Shown here: piece after piece, positions 1-6,332 of the stretch
Numbering within the stretch: position 1 is the stretch's first letter
Layout: each line of letters starts with the position of its first letter
Assembly: GCA_964444885.1 (NCBI GenBank)
Contig: CAYUIZ010000073.1
Location: 1-15,910 of the forward strand
Source of the DNA: CAYRGQ01 sp964444885
Lineage (GTDB): Bacteria > Bacteroidota > Bacteroidia > Sphingobacteriales > Sphingobacteriaceae
Length of the DNA stretch: 15,910 bases
Direction: 5' to 3'
Program-made: the position numbers and the translations under genes
The notes under the pieces: model-generated
Seen by the model: only the letters and a program-made list of their open reading frames with translations
What the model was told of the DNA's origin: nothing
The model's database searches: none

Positions 1-111
1 GTCGTGCACCCCGTTTCCGCCTTTCCAGCTTTTTTCTTAGCTTGCTGTCCAAAACGCGATCCGCCTCGGGTTTACTTCGGCTAGATTCCGGGATTTACGT
101 AGCCATTAACC

Positions 112-1305
112 ATGTCCATATTCAGTATTGTCCTCTCACTTTTATTTTTGTTTGGCGATCCGCCGGCCTATTACGACGTTTCCTTCGAGGAGCAAACGAT
201 CGATGACCAAGTCAGCATTGGCTACGGCCTAGCCATCGGCGACGTGGACGGCGATGGCAAGCCTGATATTTTGCTGGCCGACAAGAACCAGTTCGTCTGG
301 TACCGCAATGGCGACTGGAAGCGATTCGTCATGGTCGAGAATCTGACGACGCATGACAACGTGTGTATCGCGGTGCGGGACATCGATGGAGACGGCATGG
401 TGGAGGTGGCCGTGGGTGCGCAATGGAATCCCTCCGAAACGAATGATCCCTCCCTGTCGGGATCGGTGCATTACTTGGTGAGGCCCGAAGACCCGACCCA
501 GCCGTGGACACCGATAGCGCTGCACCACGAGCCGACGGTGCACCGGATGCGGTGGGCGAAAGCTGGCGACGATGCCTACCACCTGATCGTAGTCCCACTC
601 CATGGCCGTGGAAATATCGACGGCCGCGGGAAAGGTGCGAAGGTACTGGCGTACGAAATGGTTGATGACAATCCGTACGGGCGGTGGAGGCACCGGACCG
701 TCGACGAGTCGATGCACCGGACACACAACCTCGATGTTTTTGAGGAAGATGGTGGCGAAACGATCTATATCAGCGGGGAGGAGGGGGTCAAGGCATTTAC
801 CTATCGGCGGGGTTCCTGGCGCAGCCGTTCGTCAGACTGGCTGGTGCGCGATCAGCCGATGAGTGAAGTGCGGCATGGCCATATCCGCAGCCGCGGCGCC
901 AAGGTCATTGCGGGTATTGAGCCGTTGCACGGCAATATGGTGACGCTCTACAAACCGCCGTTGGGAGATAGCTTGTTTGTGCCCGGGCTTACCGAGCGCA
1001 TGGTGTTGGAAAAAAACATGGTCGAAGGTCATGGGCTGGTCGTGGCGGATTTCCTGGGATTGGGCCGCGACCAAGTGGTGGCTGGTTGGCGGACGCCGAA
1101 TGCATACGGCGTAGTCGGCATTAAAATGTACATCCCGTTTAATCAGTACTGGGAAGCCTGGGATATGTTCTGGATCGACATCGATGGCATGGCCTGCGAA
1201 GACCTCGTGGCTGCCGACCTGGACGGGGACGGCAAACTCGACCTCATTGCCGCCGGGCGCGGCACGCACAACCTGAAAATTTATTGGAATAGGTCAGGGG
1301 AATAA
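112..1305 (+). CDS. Secreted FG-GAP/VCBS-repeat beta-propeller protein
   Basis: 397 residues, ATG start. The first ~14 residues are hydrophobic (MSIFSIVLSLLFLF) and look like a short export signal; I see no lipobox cysteine. Calcium-loop motifs of the DxDxDG type, as in FG-GAP/VCBS propeller blades, occur at residues 44-52 (DVDGDGKPD), 90-95 (DIDGDG) and 369-377 (DLDGDGKLD), each followed by a hydrophobic strand. A degenerate copy lies near 'VVADFLGLGRDQVVAGW'. Spacing through the protein fits a whole propeller rather than a fragment. Family knowledge: such propellers bind calcium and usually mediate binding outside the cytoplasm; no catalytic motif is visible and the ligand is unknown. It stands alone on the plus strand, converging with the metallophosphoesterase 14 bp away. 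I found no convincing promoter in the 111 bp upstream that the window shows. Confidence 0.85.
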   Translation: MSIFSIVLSLLFLFGDPPAYYDVSFEEQTIDDQVSIGYGLAIGDVDGDGKPDILLADKNQFVWYRNGDWKRFVMVENLTTHDNVCIAVRDIDGDGMVEVAVGAQWNPSETNDPSLSGSVHYLVRPEDPTQPWTPIALHHEPTVHRMRWAKAGDDAYHLIVVPLHGRGNIDGRGKGAKVLAYEMVDDNPYGRWRHRTVDESMHRTHNLDVFEEDGGETIYISGEEGVKAFTYRRGSWRSRSSDWLVRDQPMSEVRHGHIRSRGAKVIAGIEPLHGNMVTLYKPPLGDSLFVPGLTERMVLEKNMVEGHGLVVADFLGLGRDQVVAGWRTPNAYGVVGIKMYIPFNQYWEAWDMFWIDIDGMACEDLVAADLDGDGKLDLIAAGRGTHNLKIYWNRSGE

Positions 1306-1306
1306 C

Positions 1307-1333
1307 AAAACGGCATTCGCTACGCCGGTTTTT
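1307..1333. terminator. Possible bidirectional terminator between convergent genes
   Basis: An imperfect inverted repeat, AAAACGGC (1307-1314) against GCCGGTTTT (1324-1332), with one bulged base, spans the 14-bp gap between two convergent genes and enters the last codons of the metallophosphoesterase. It has an A-run on the left and a T-run on the right, so it could work in both directions. The stem is short, so this is a moderate guess. Confidence 0.4.
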
Positions 1334-2582
1334 CGCCGCGGATCAGCTCGAACACGGTGATCTCAGGCAGAATGCCCGCCCGTCCCGGATATCCAAGGAA
1401 GCCGAATCCCGTATTGACATAAACCTGCTGGTGTTTTTCGCGGTACAGGCCGGCCCATTCGGGGTAGATGTATTGCACCGGACTCCATTGGAAGTGCTCC
1501 GTGCGGATGCCGAACTGCATGCCGTGGGTATGTCCCGCAAACGTGACGTCAACATCGGGTCGGGCCAGTATTTCGGCTCGCCAGTGCGAGGGATCGTGCG
1601 ACAGGAGCAGCTTAACCGGCACCTCTTCGAGGCCCTGCAGTGCTTCGTCCAGTTTGCCATGTCTCGGAAAACGGCCCGTACCCCAGTTTTCGACGCCGGC
1701 AATTCCGATTTCGTCCGATCCGACCCGGATTCTCTGGTTTTCGTTCATCAGCAGGTTCCAGCCCATCACGCGGTGCGTGTCAATCATGTCGCGAAAGTTT
1801 TGGGCTTTAGCTTCCGAAGGTTCAAACCCGAAATGGTAGTCGCCATAGTCATGGTTTCCGAGTACGGAATAGACGCCCAGCGGTGCCTGCACTTTATTGA
1901 AAATATCTTGGTACTCCCGCATTTCATTGGCCAAGTGGTTGACCAAGTCGCCGGTAAAGAAGACCATGTCGGGCTTTTCTTGCAGCAGCATTTCCACGCC
2001 ACCAAGCACGGCGCGCTTGTTGTAAAAACTACCCGAATGGATGTCGGACAACTGCCCGATTTTCATGCCGTGAAAGGCTTGGGGCAGGTTGGGCAAGTAT
2101 AGCTTCTGCCGGTGGATACGGTAATTGTACGCGCCCGAAACGATGCCCCAGCCTAGGGGTGCCAAGGGCAGCGCGGCCACGATAATTCCCGCCTGCGTAA
2201 TGAACCGGGAACGGGAGATCGCCGTTGTCGTATGTTGCGGCTGACCGCCTTCGGCAGGTACGGTCACAGGTTGTGCTTGTGGTTTGGTTAAGCGCCGCCT
2301 GATCCAAACCCCTCCTCGGCGCAGGTCGTCCACCATGAGGATGAGCATGTAGAGGAACTTCGTCGTAAACGTTAGGAAAAAGGCCACCAGAATGATCGAC
2401 CGTATGGCCAAGGGGATGTTCGTATAGATACTGATCAGCACGCCAATCAGGATCAGCGCACTGTAGCCCCACCATAGCCGGGGGAAAAGCCGTCCCTTCA
2501 CCCATCCGATATCCGTTTGCCGGAGGGCCTTGTATATATAGAAATCAATAAGCAGCAATAGCGCCGCGGTTAAATAGATCAT
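1320..2582 (-). CDS. Membrane-anchored calcineurin-like metallophosphoesterase (YkuE/YaeI-like)
   Basis: 420 residues. The N-terminal ~150 residues hold about four hydrophobic segments (near 2-18, 38-55, 59-83 and 127-149); the last follows an arginine-containing SRSRF stretch. The rest is a metallophosphoesterase domain with the full metal-ligand set: SDIH (D180, H182), TGDL (D212), GNHD (N243, H244), SHD (H329) and GHTHG (H351, H353). Family knowledge: these two-metal enzymes cleave phosphomono- or phosphodiesters, and YkuE/YaeI-type members act at the membrane, some on lipid-linked substrates such as UDP-diacylglucosamine. The substrate here cannot be read from sequence. All catalytic positions are intact. 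It lies 117 bp downstream of hemH on the same strand, with a likely terminator between them, so it probably has its own promoter. The ATG is the natural start because it opens the first membrane segment. Confidence 0.92.
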   Translation of the reverse strand: MIYLTAALLLLIDFYIYKALRQTDIGWVKGRLFPRLWWGYSALILIGVLISIYTNIPLAIRSIILVAFFLTFTTKFLYMLILMVDDLRRGGVWIRRRLTKPQAQPVTVPAEGGQPQHTTTAISRSRFITQAGIIVAALPLAPLGWGIVSGAYNYRIHRQKLYLPNLPQAFHGMKIGQLSDIHSGSFYNKRAVLGGVEMLLQEKPDMVFFTGDLVNHLANEMREYQDIFNKVQAPLGVYSVLGNHDYGDYHFGFEPSEAKAQNFRDMIDTHRVMGWNLLMNENQRIRVGSDEIGIAGVENWGTGRFPRHGKLDEALQGLEEVPVKLLLSHDPSHWRAEILARPDVDVTFAGHTHGMQFGIRTEHFQWSPVQYIYPEWAGLYREKHQQVYVNTGFGFLGYPGRAGILPEITVFELIRGEKPA

Positions 2583-2645
2583 CGTGTATCCAGGTGTTTT
2601 TTGCGATGAGGGCGGTGCTAGTCAGACGTAGCCGCCCATGTGACC

Positions 2646-2675
2646 CCAAAACGGAACCTTCCGTATTTACGGATG
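2646..2675 (-). terminator. Candidate intrinsic terminator of hemH
   Basis: Read on the minus strand, just past the hemH stop, ACGGA-AGGT-TCCGT forms a 5-bp stem (6 bp if the loop is two bases) followed by TTTT (arms 2651-2656 and 2659-2664). A second overlapping palindrome, CCGTA-AA-TACGG, sits just before it, so two alternative hairpins share bases. The U-run is short, so strength is uncertain. Confidence 0.4.
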
Positions 2676-2699
2676 GCGATGGGGGAGGCGGGTGCGCAG

Positions 2700-3728
2700 T
2701 TACCCATGCTTGACCGCCATTTGCCGGAGGGATTCAATCCATTTTGGATCATCGTTCAGACTCTCGACGAGCTGCACTTTTTCACCGCCTAATTCAGCGA
2801 ACTCCTCTGCATATTCTGTGCCAATTTCATAGATTGTTTCGAGGCAGTCTGCAACAAAAGCGGGACAAAACACGAGGAGGCGTTTTTTGCCTTTGGCGGC
2901 GAGATCTTTCAGTACATCAGTGGTATAGGGTTGGATCCAAGGCGTTTTCCCGAGCCTGGATTGAAAGCAAACCGTGTAATTTTCGGCGGCGATACCCAAT
3001 CGCTCGGCAAGCAGGCGGGTCGTGGCATAGGACTGTGCCAGGTAGCAGAATTTATTTTGTTCGGTGATGCGCTCCCGGCATTCATCGCGCTCGCAATCGT
3101 GCGTGTGATTGGCGTCGACGCGCTTGAGCTGCCGAATGGGTAAGCCGTGGTAGCTGAACAGGAAATGGTCGTAATTTTCCAGCCCGTGTTTGCGTGCGTT
3201 TTCCGCGAACACCTCAAGCATGAGTTCGTCATCATAAAACTGGTTGACGAACGAAAGCTCCGGAAACGTCTCCCACTTGCGCATGATTTCCATCACCCTG
3301 TCGATGACCGAGCCGTTGGTTGCCGAAGCATATTGCGGAAACAGGGGGATGACCCGTATGCTATCCACCATCATCTTGCGAAGGTTTTCCAGGGCCGATT
3401 CGATGGAGGGGTTTTGGTAGCGCATGGCCAGTTCGACATGGTACTCGTCGCCCAGCAATTCTTGCAACATTTCCTTTTGGCGAATACTGTAATACATCAG
3501 CGGCGATCCGGTCTCGTCGTCCCAGATTTCTTTGTATATCTTGGTAGAGGCGGAAGCCCGGAAGGGCACAATGATCCCCTTGACGACAAAAGCGCGGCGC
3601 AGGGCAGGAATGTCGATTACCCGGCCGTCCATCAGGAACTCGTCTAAATAGCGGCGCACGTCTGGCACGGTAGCATTGTCGGGCGTACCGAGGTTGATCA
3701 ACAAGATGGCTTTTTTCGGTTTTTTCAT
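2700..3728 (-). CDS. hemH: Ferrochelatase (protohaem ferro-lyase)
   Basis: 342 residues. It inserts Fe(2+) into protoporphyrin IX, the last step of the classical haem pathway, at the cytoplasmic membrane face. Seen: the N-terminal ILLINLGTP motif (8-16); the ferrochelatase signature FSYHGLP (191-197) with catalytic H194; CFQSRLGKTPWIQPYT (254-269); and CPAFVADCLETIYEI with the conserved acidic residue E297. Length is normal and nothing is broken. A segment with three cysteines (C212, C217, C228) after the signature matches the place where some bacterial ferrochelatases, such as that of Myxococcus xanthus, hold an internal [2Fe-2S] cluster with four cysteines; see findings. The ATG at 3728 gives the standard KxxKKAILLINLGTP start. 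No Shine-Dalgarno is visible; a TATTTTTG box lies only 7 bp upstream, so the leader may be very short. No other haem genes are nearby. Confidence 0.96.
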   Translation of the reverse strand: MKKPKKAILLINLGTPDNATVPDVRRYLDEFLMDGRVIDIPALRRAFVVKGIIVPFRASASTKIYKEIWDDETGSPLMYYSIRQKEMLQELLGDEYHVELAMRYQNPSIESALENLRKMMVDSIRVIPLFPQYASATNGSVIDRVMEIMRKWETFPELSFVNQFYDDELMLEVFAENARKHGLENYDHFLFSYHGLPIRQLKRVDANHTHDCERDECRERITEQNKFCYLAQSYATTRLLAERLGIAAENYTVCFQSRLGKTPWIQPYTTDVLKDLAAKGKKRLLVFCPAFVADCLETIYEIGTEYAEEFAELGGEKVQLVESLNDDPKWIESLRQMAVKHG

Positions 3729-3735
3729 ACGCTTG

Positions 3736-3743
3736 CAAAAATA
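3736..3743 (-). promoter_or_regulatory. Candidate -7 promoter box for hemH
   Basis: On the minus strand this reads TATTTTTG, an exact match to the Bacteroidota -7 consensus TAnnTTTG. A good -33 TTG element at the usual distance is not evident; TTTC about 16 bp upstream is the nearest candidate. If used, transcription would start within a few bases of the hemH ATG, giving a leaderless or near-leaderless mRNA. Confidence 0.38.
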
Positions 3744-3836
3744 CGCAATTACTTGGCCTGAAATGTAACGGGGCTGTCAATTAAGCCGGCTTGCAGGTTG
3801 TGTCATGTACCAGTTGCCTGCCTACGATCAGCTACC

Positions 3837-3884
3837 CTGTACACCCCAACATAGGAACCCTACGGATTAGTCTTATGTGTACAG
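3837..3884. repeat. Inverted repeat CTGTACAC...GTGTACAG
   Basis: Perfect 8-bp arms (3837-3844 and 3877-3884) are separated by 32 bp in the intergenic space between hemH and the four-helix gene. Inner CATA and TATG (3850-3853, 3874-3877) extend the symmetry weakly. It lies downstream of the four-helix gene and roughly 110-160 bp upstream of hemH, so it could be an operator, a transcript 3' structure, or a remnant of a repeat. Confidence 0.5.
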
Positions 3885-3920
3885 AATAGATATCGATGAG
3901 CAGACAAACTCGCAGCGATA

Positions 3921-4490
3921 TTACCGCTTGTTTTGGGTGTTTCGTTTATCTATCCGGGCTTGGGTCATCCGTTCGCGCAACCCTCCCTTTTCAACGAAAT
4001 CGGTTTCCAGCACCCTGATTTGCTGTTTTAGCAGGTAGGTTACTATTTTGATGAGACAAATGATACTATTGGCACATATCGCCGGGCTTTCGTGTTCTAT
4101 GGCTTTGATATAGGTCTGGTATGTCGCATTGGGGGTACGGTTTATCTCCCGGAATCTTTTCACGAGCCGATCTTCCTTGTGCCATAATGTAAGCCCGTTT
4201 GTCCTCAGGAAATCCTCATAGTCGATCAAGAGCTCTTCGAGTGAAGCCCGTGCCACATTAGTGAGTTTGATTTCGGTTTCCTTAGAGGTCGCGGAGGCCA
4301 TGCTGGCTTCGGCGATGTTCTGTTTTCCACTGCGTGCCGCCTGTACCATTTGGTCTGTGGTGCGGTCATATTGCCTGAAAAACCTTCTGGTGAAATAGAC
4401 GGTCGCATCATAAATAATCTCCGCTTTTTGATAAGAGAGAAGATCGCGATAACCACCGTGGGGAGGGATAAATCCTTCGTTGTTTTCCAT
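3921..4490 (-). CDS. Four-helix-bundle protein with 'suffix' domain (23S rRNA intervening-sequence protein-like)
   Basis: 189 residues from the ATG at 4490. The sequence is almost all helical. After HGGYRDLLSYQKAEIIYDAT (11-30) come the aromatic/basic helix YFTRRFFRQYDR (32-43) and the hallmark pattern 'DQMVQAARSGKQNIAEAS' (46-63) of the S23/four-helix-bundle family. A further helix, LTNVARASLEELLIDYEDFLR (76-96), and a C-terminal helical part ending in a basic tail follow. This matches the Bacteroidota four-helix-bundle suffix family as I remember it. Function is unknown; relatives are encoded in 23S rRNA insertions or occur as free-standing genes, and Avd of diversity-generating retroelements shares the fold. 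An upstream TTG (4526) would add 12 residues, but ATG at 4490 opens the conserved region better. Neither start has a Shine-Dalgarno. Its upstream side abuts a field of GC-rich repeats. Confidence 0.85.
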   Translation of the reverse strand: MENNEGFIPPHGGYRDLLSYQKAEIIYDATVYFTRRFFRQYDRTTDQMVQAARSGKQNIAEASMASATSKETEIKLTNVARASLEELLIDYEDFLRTNGLTLWHKEDRLVKRFREINRTPNATYQTYIKAIEHESPAICANSIICLIKIVTYLLKQQIRVLETDFVEKGGLRERMTQARIDKRNTQNKR

Positions 4491-4624
4491 CACATAATTA
4501 GTTAGTAGGGAGGCAAGAAACCCCAAATTTTTTAATTATGCAGCCCGATAGGCTTTCGTGATAATTCTTCACTAAAGATAAGAAACATAAGGGAAACAAC
4601 GGAATGTACCCCCTGAACGACCAT

Positions 4625-4661
4625 GATCTCCTGTCCCCCGAGTCCCACTGGTAAGCCCTGC
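4625..4661. repeat. Deleted remnant of the GC-rich repeat
   Basis: GATCTCCTG (4625-4633) is joined directly to TCCCCCGAGTCCCACTGG and a CCCTGC tail. In the full copies the same two blocks are separated by about 25 bp, and the second block contains nine more bases. It is therefore an internally deleted 3' part of the repeat unit. Confidence 0.65.
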
Positions 4662-4685
4662 TGGGTCCTTATACATTGGTCTTCC

Positions 4686-4856
4686 GGCTAGTGGCTAGGA
4701 GCCAAGTCCCCAGAGGAACACCAGCGCCCGTGCGACCCCACCCGCAGCCCAAGCCTAACGCCCAACCCCCGATCTCCTGCCCCCAAAAAAAACCAACCCC
4801 GCTCACCAGTCCCCCGAGTCCTTAGAGCCCCTCTGGTAAACCCTGCCGAAAAAACA
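4686..4856. repeat. GC-rich long repeat, copy A
   Basis: About 170 bp. Ordered landmarks shared with copy B: AGTGGCTAGGAGCCAAGTCC, CCCAGAGG.ACACCAGCG, CCCGTGCGACCC, CGCAGCCCAA, CGATCTCCTGCCCC, an A-run, ACCCCGCTCACCAGTCCCC, GAGTCC, and CTGGTAAACCCTGCCGAA. Copies differ by scattered substitutions and small indels in no codon pattern, which argues against coding. Confidence 0.8.
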
Positions 4857-4912
4857 AGACAACGAAGCCCCCCCAATTGGAAAGGCGGCTTTTCTGCTTT
4901 AACGGGAGTGCT

Positions 4913-5077
4913 GGCCAGTAGCTAGGAGCTAAGTCCCCAGAGGGACACCAGCGACCCGTGCGACCCACCCCGCAGCCCAAACCAACGCTCACCCCGATCT
5001 CCTGCCCCAAAAAACAACCCCGCTCACCAGTCCCCCGAGTCCCAAGAGTCCCACTGGCAAACCCTGCCGAAAGCACA
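4913..5077. repeat. GC-rich long repeat, copy B
   Basis: About 165 bp in the same orientation as copy A, starting 227 bp downstream of it. The pair is separated by ~56 bp containing a CCCCCCAATTGG stretch and a pyrimidine/purine-rich segment with GCGGCTTTTCTGC. Its distal end carries the fullest version of the GAGTCCCAAGAGTCCCACTG block. Confidence 0.8.
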
Positions 5078-5228
5078 AAGAAGCACTAAATTGACAGCTT
5101 TTTTATGAGGCCAAAAACCGTTCGCTTTTTAAGTCTTGTTGGGGATGTAAGCACGAGCGAGGCTACGCGATGCCTGCACATGCTGATAAGGAAGCAGCCG
5201 CGCCGCGCGGTTTATGCCGCTTGCATTA

Positions 5229-5255
5229 TGCACGAGTTGCAAACTCGCGCCATTG
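5229..5255 (-). repeat. Hairpin repeat, copy 1 (inverted relative to the copy near 13.3 kb)
   Basis: The 26 bases at 5230-5255 are the exact reverse complement of 13316-13341. The core is GCACGAGTT-GCA-AACTCGCGC, a 9-bp stem with one mismatch and a 3-base loop. It sits about 30 bp downstream of the threonine aldolase stop, so on the minus strand it could form the 3' end hairpin of the parC-fcl-gmd-aldolase transcript, although no T-run follows. Confidence 0.75.
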
Positions 5256-5284
5256 GGGGTGGTAAACCCGACGAATTGCTCAGG

Positions 5285-6322
5285 TTAAGTAAGCATGGCT
5301 TGCCTAAGCAGCCTAACGAACGCCTCGCAGGAGGCCTCATCCGTCGCCCAGGACGTCACCAGCCGGATGGCGGCCCGTTGCCCGTCGATGTCCTGCCAGA
5401 CGTAGAATGCGCAGGTCGTTTCCAACTGGCGGATTACCGGGTAGGGCAGGATGGGAAAGAGCTGGTTTGTCGCGGGTTCGGCCAAAAAGGGGAACCCCAT
5501 GGCGCCGATTTCCGTTGCCATGTGCAGGGCCAGGGCATTGGCGCGGGTGGCCAACTCGAATAGTAAGCCGTCCTCGAACAGGCAAAGGAACTGTAGGCCG
5601 AGGAGCCTTCCTTTGGCCAGCAAGGCGCCTCGTTGCTTGGCATGGAAGGCAAACCCCTCCCTGATCGCCGGGTGCGTGATGACGATCGCTTCGCCCAGCA
5701 ACGCGCCATTTTTCGTGCCGCCGATGTAGAAAACGTCGACCAGCTGGGCGATATCCGCCAGGCTGAGGTCGTTGCCCTTTCCCGCCAAGGCGGCCGGCAA
5801 GCGTGCCCCGTCCATGAAGAGGTACAGTCCGTTGGCCCGGCAGTAGGCCGATAGCGCCGCCAGTTCCCTCTTGGAATAGAGCGTGCCCAGTTCGGTGGCG
5901 TTGGAGATATACACCATCTTGGGCTGGGTGGCATGGACATCCCCGATCTGCTTGAGGAGGTGGGCAATGCCTTCGGGATTCAGTTTGCCGTCCGGTGCGG
6001 GGACGGTTTCGATCTTGTGGCCGGTGGCCTCTACGGCTCCGGCCTCGTGCACGCTGACATGGCCGGTATCCGCGGCAATGATGGACTGGTAGGGGCGAAG
6101 CGCCGCCGCGGCAATGAGCAGGTTGGCCTGCGTGCCGCCGGATACGAAGTGCACGGCCGCGTCGGGCTGGCCGGCCGCGACGCGGATCCGCGCTTTTGCC
6201 TCCACGGAATAGCTGTCTTCGCCGTACCCGTCCTGGGGTACCAGGTTGGTGTTTGTTAATGCCGCCAAGATGGACGGATGGCAACCTTCGCTATAATCGT
6301 TTTTAAAGTAGTATTTCGCCAT
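5285..6322 (-). CDS. L-threonine aldolase / beta-eliminating lyase family PLP enzyme
   Basis: 345 residues, fold-type I PLP enzyme. Seen: KNDYSEGCHPSI at the N-terminus (7-18), the phosphate-loop type SGGTQANLL (61-69), D171 in MDGARL (ring-nitrogen aspartate) and K204 in YIGGTKNGALLGEA (Schiff-base lysine). Family knowledge: low-specificity threonine aldolases cleave L-threonine/allo-threonine to glycine and acetaldehyde; a related amino-acid beta-eliminating activity cannot be excluded. The length is normal for the family. The start codon lies only 10 bp after the gmd stop, and GGAG directly before the gmd TAA could be its ribosome site, 13 bases upstream. This suggests co-transcription with gmd, perhaps with translational coupling. 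No functional link between glycine formation and fucose synthesis is known to me, so the pairing may just be positional. Confidence 0.9.
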   Translation of the reverse strand: MAKYYFKNDYSEGCHPSILAALTNTNLVPQDGYGEDSYSVEAKARIRVAAGQPDAAVHFVSGGTQANLLIAAAALRPYQSIIAADTGHVSVHEAGAVEATGHKIETVPAPDGKLNPEGIAHLLKQIGDVHATQPKMVYISNATELGTLYSKRELAALSAYCRANGLYLFMDGARLPAALAGKGNDLSLADIAQLVDVFYIGGTKNGALLGEAIVITHPAIREGFAFHAKQRGALLAKGRLLGLQFLCLFEDGLLFELATRANALALHMATEIGAMGFPFLAEPATNQLFPILPYPVIRQLETTCAFYVWQDIDGQRAAIRLVTSWATDEASCEAFVRLLRQAMLT

Positions 6323-6332
6323 GGTGTGGAGC

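Larger units (their letters stand above)
4491..5284. other. Gene-free region with repeats between the four-helix gene and the threonine aldolase gene
   Basis: No credible gene. Open frames on both strands here are low-complexity (glycine/arginine/leucine-rich on the minus strand) and mirror the repeats, or run antisense into the aldolase gene. 4491-4620 is AT-richer and should hold the promoter of the four-helix gene, though no clear TAnnTTTG box is seen. 4625-5077 is the repeat field. 5078-5228 shows no feature I can name except a short GC palindrome, CCGCG-CCG-CGCGG (5198-5210). 5229-5255 is a hairpin repeat described separately. Confidence 0.7.

Noticed and set aside
3921..4490. Four-helix-bundle protein as Avd of a diversity-generating retroelement
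   Set aside because: No reverse transcriptase, no template/variable repeat pair with adenine-biased differences, and no target C-type lectin gene in the window.
4688..5076. Gly/Arg-rich minus-strand frames in the repeat field
   Set aside because: They are translations of the GC-rich repeat with low complexity; indels between copies break the frame.
4625..5077. GC-rich repeats as a CRISPR array
   Set aside because: Only two full units of ~165-170 bp with diverged sequence; there are no short exact repeats with regular unique spacers and no cas genes.
5105..5563. Plus-strand frame overlapping the aldolase gene
   Set aside because: Its 3' two-thirds is antisense to a clear PLP enzyme and its 5' part spans the hairpin repeat; no domain is recognisable.
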